NCBI GenBank assembly: GCA_964504075.1
Contig: CAZDCT010000005.1
Location: 1-23,814 of the forward strand
Length of the DNA: 23,814 nt
Direction of reading: 5' to 3'
Source: JAHJCL01 sp964504075
Lineage (GTDB): Bacteria; Patescibacteriota; Minisyncoccia; Minisyncoccales; DG-74-3
In this document: positions 23,015-23,814 of the stretch, piece by piece
Layout of the letters: each line of letters begins with the position of its first letter
Position numbering within the stretch: the first letter of the stretch is position 1
The notes under the pieces: generated by a model
Told to the model about the DNA's origin: nothing
Seen by the model: the letters and a program-made list of their open reading frames with translations, nothing else
The model's database searches: none
Translations under genes and position numbers: made by a program

Positions 23015-23030
23015 GATTGTGCTCACTCTT
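23001..23030. terminator. Bidirectional terminator between topA and the convergent orphan
   Basis: GTGAG/CTCAC stem (23011-23015 with 23022-23026), extended by flanking AAAGAG/CTCTTT with one bulge. In the minus direction it is followed by C-T-C and a run of seven T, a strong terminator. In the plus direction the tail is TCTTTT. It contains the topA stop codon. Confidence 0.8.
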
Positions 23031-23645
23031 TTATGGCCAGTCGTATTCTAGGATTAAACGCATTTCCTCGGCATCGTTTTCCAGAAAAGGAAAGATTACA
23101 TCAAAATCATCAGGAAAAAGGATTATTGAGTCTTTACGAATACTCTCTTCCGACCCCAATTTAAGCATTCTGTAGCAATCATTTGCTGTTAAAGTCGTAA
23201 TTCTTACCCTTTTAGTATGGGGGAATGGAGAGTTGCATAGACCTTGTAGACGTTCCTCAATTCTTTTCAGCTGATTTTCTGTTATTCTCCCGAAGTAATG
23301 AAGTCTAACACCCTTTCTTCCGTTTCTAACTATAAACTCTTTAGCATCTACATAAAGCAAGTTTGGAAAAGGATAACGTTTAGTTGTTAGGTTTTTTTGT
23401 AAAAACAGTTCGCCAAACAAATCTCCAGCCTCTCTGCGAAGCATTGTTACTTCGCTTCCGTTATCGCATCCCTTCAACCATTTTTCAGAAAAGAAAGGAA
23501 CGTACAGTTTATCAGTATTGCTTGGTCTGTCCCATTTTTTTAAAAGTACTTTTGGTTCTTGCTTGTTATCCACAACTAGCCAGAGGGCCGCACACCTAAT
23601 TGTTCTTCCAAGCAAAGAGTTTTGCCCTACATTAAAACTGATCAA
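23031..23645 (-). CDS. Orphan hypothetical protein, 204 aa, TTG start
   Basis: No family firmly recognised. The start is TTG (23643-23645); an in-frame TGA lies three codons upstream and no ATG occurs before about residue 68, so TTG is the only start for most of the ORF. The N-terminal half alternates beta-like segments (CAALWLVVDN, VLLKKWDRP, KLYVPFF) with a helix containing RREAGDLFG (70-78). This faintly recalls a Nudix box, but the leading Gly and Glu and the EE pair are missing. The C-terminal half has IIDLR-free charged helices and IILFPDDFDVIFPFLE. The gene is somewhat less AT-rich than topA by hand count of a few lines. It faces topA and abuts tRNA-Leu, a common site for acquired genes. 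Own promoter and terminator are visible. Confidence 0.65.
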   Translation of the reverse strand: MISFNVGQNSLLGRTIRCAALWLVVDNKQEPKVLLKKWDRPSNTDKLYVPFFSEKWLKGCDNGSEVTMLRREAGDLFGELFLQKNLTTKRYPFPNLLYVDAKEFIVRNGRKGVRLHYFGRITENQLKRIEERLQGLCNSPFPHTKRVRITTLTANDCYRMLKLGSEESIRKDSIILFPDDFDVIFPFLENDAEEMRLILEYDWP

Positions 23646-23662
23646 TCCGCTTCACTTTATTT

Positions 23663-23690
23663 ATATTAAAGAATTCATTCAAAATGTCAA
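23663..23690 (-). promoter_or_regulatory. Promoter of the orphan 204-aa gene
   Basis: The minus strand reads a perfect TTGACA (23685-23690), 16 bp, TAATAT (23663-23668). A TATAAA at 23660-23665 (19-bp spacing) is an alternative -10. The predicted transcript starts near 23656, about 10 nt before the TTG codon. Confidence 0.55.
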
Positions 23691-23698
23691 AGAAAGAA

Positions 23699-23727
23699 TT
23701 GACGATTATGTTAAAAATTGCTAATTT
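23699..23727 (+). promoter_or_regulatory. Possible promoter of tRNA-Leu
   Basis: TTGACG (23699-23704), 17 bp, TAATTT (23722-23727) with an extended TG one base upstream (TGC-TAATTT). The transcript would start about 7 nt before the tRNA. It is back to back with the orphan-gene promoter. Confidence 0.4.
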
Positions 23728-23740
23728 TTAAGCATAATAA

Positions 23741-23814
23741 GCCGAAGTGGCGGAATTGGTATACGCGTGGGTCTCAAAAACCCATGAGAGCAATCTCGTG
23801 TGGGTTCAACTCCC
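23741..23814 (+). tRNA. tRNA-Leu(CAA), 3' end cut off by the window
   Basis: Starts with acceptor strand GCCGAAG, then a D-arm (GGCGGAATTGGTATACGC type). The anticodon stem TGGGT/ACCCA encloses a seven-base loop CTCAAAA with anticodon CAA, which reads UUG leucine codons. The long variable arm (GAGA-GCAA-TCTC) is characteristic of tRNA-Leu/Ser class II tRNAs, and the T-arm begins GTGGGTTCAAC. The 3' T-stem, acceptor strand and any encoded CCA lie beyond the window. Confidence 0.93.

Noticed and set aside
23384..23724. Plus-strand ORFs across the orphan gene and into the tRNA promoter
   Set aside because: Antisense to the 204-aa gene, which has its own promoter and terminator on the minus strand; the plus frames have none.
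1..23814. CRISPR array, insertion sequence, prophage, retron or defence island
   Set aside because: No regularly spaced repeats, transposase, integrase, reverse transcriptase or phage structural gene was seen within the 23814 bases; the only mobile-type locus is the toxin-antitoxin pair.

Overview
This AT-rich window has very short intergenic gaps, standard stop usage (TGA works as a stop for pth and topA) and almost no recognisable Shine-Dalgarno sites. Several mRNAs look leaderless. Gene content and protein features point to a member of the Candidate Phyla Radiation / Patescibacteria, most likely Parcubacteria-like. These features include a ComEC without its metallo-beta-lactamase domain, bS21 next to YqeY, an FtsZ reduced to its GTPase core, class III ribonucleotide reductase, and a reduced set of envelope genes. 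The taxonomic call is inference from content, not from a marker comparison.

Left accessory part (1-2761): small hypothetical genes, a HigBA-type toxin-antitoxin pair with a perfect 18-bp palindrome across the toxin start codon, a HAD phosphatase with an unusual motif I, and a 163-residue orphan. Each unit has its own promoter and/or hairpin terminator, and all are on the minus strand.

Proteostasis and envelope block (2782-12675, minus strand): NrdG, a ComEC channel, a glycosyltransferase of GT-B type, a membrane-anchored glycoside hydrolase-like protein, a GT2 glycosyltransferase, an active-looking HtrA protease with a PDZ domain, a ClpB-type disaggregase carrying an LGF tripeptide where ClpC carries its ClpP-binding loop, and an HtrA-like protein that has lost all three catalytic residues. 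nrdD heads this run at 14817, from a promoter whose -35 box lies in the ftsZ terminator hairpin.

Housekeeping operon (14909-20381, minus strand): lepB, hisS, HIT, rpsU, yqeY, ybeY, ftsA and ftsZ follow each other with gaps of 2-5 bp or overlaps of 8 and 22 bp, ending in a strong hairpin terminator. FtsZ stops at the end of its GTPase domain, without the C-terminal tail that normally binds FtsA, and has Asn at a normally conserved T7-loop Asp.

Right part (20437-23814): divergently transcribed pth and topA overlap by 20 bp and end in a bidirectional hairpin. A TTG-started orphan gene faces them. The window ends inside a tRNA-Leu(CAA) gene.

I did not find a convincing wholly new multi-gene system. 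The strongest leads are the pseudo-protease beside an active HtrA and ClpB, the ClpB/ClpC hybrid feature, and the tail-less, T7-loop-substituted FtsZ next to a normal FtsA. No stretch over 300 bases lacks a gene.
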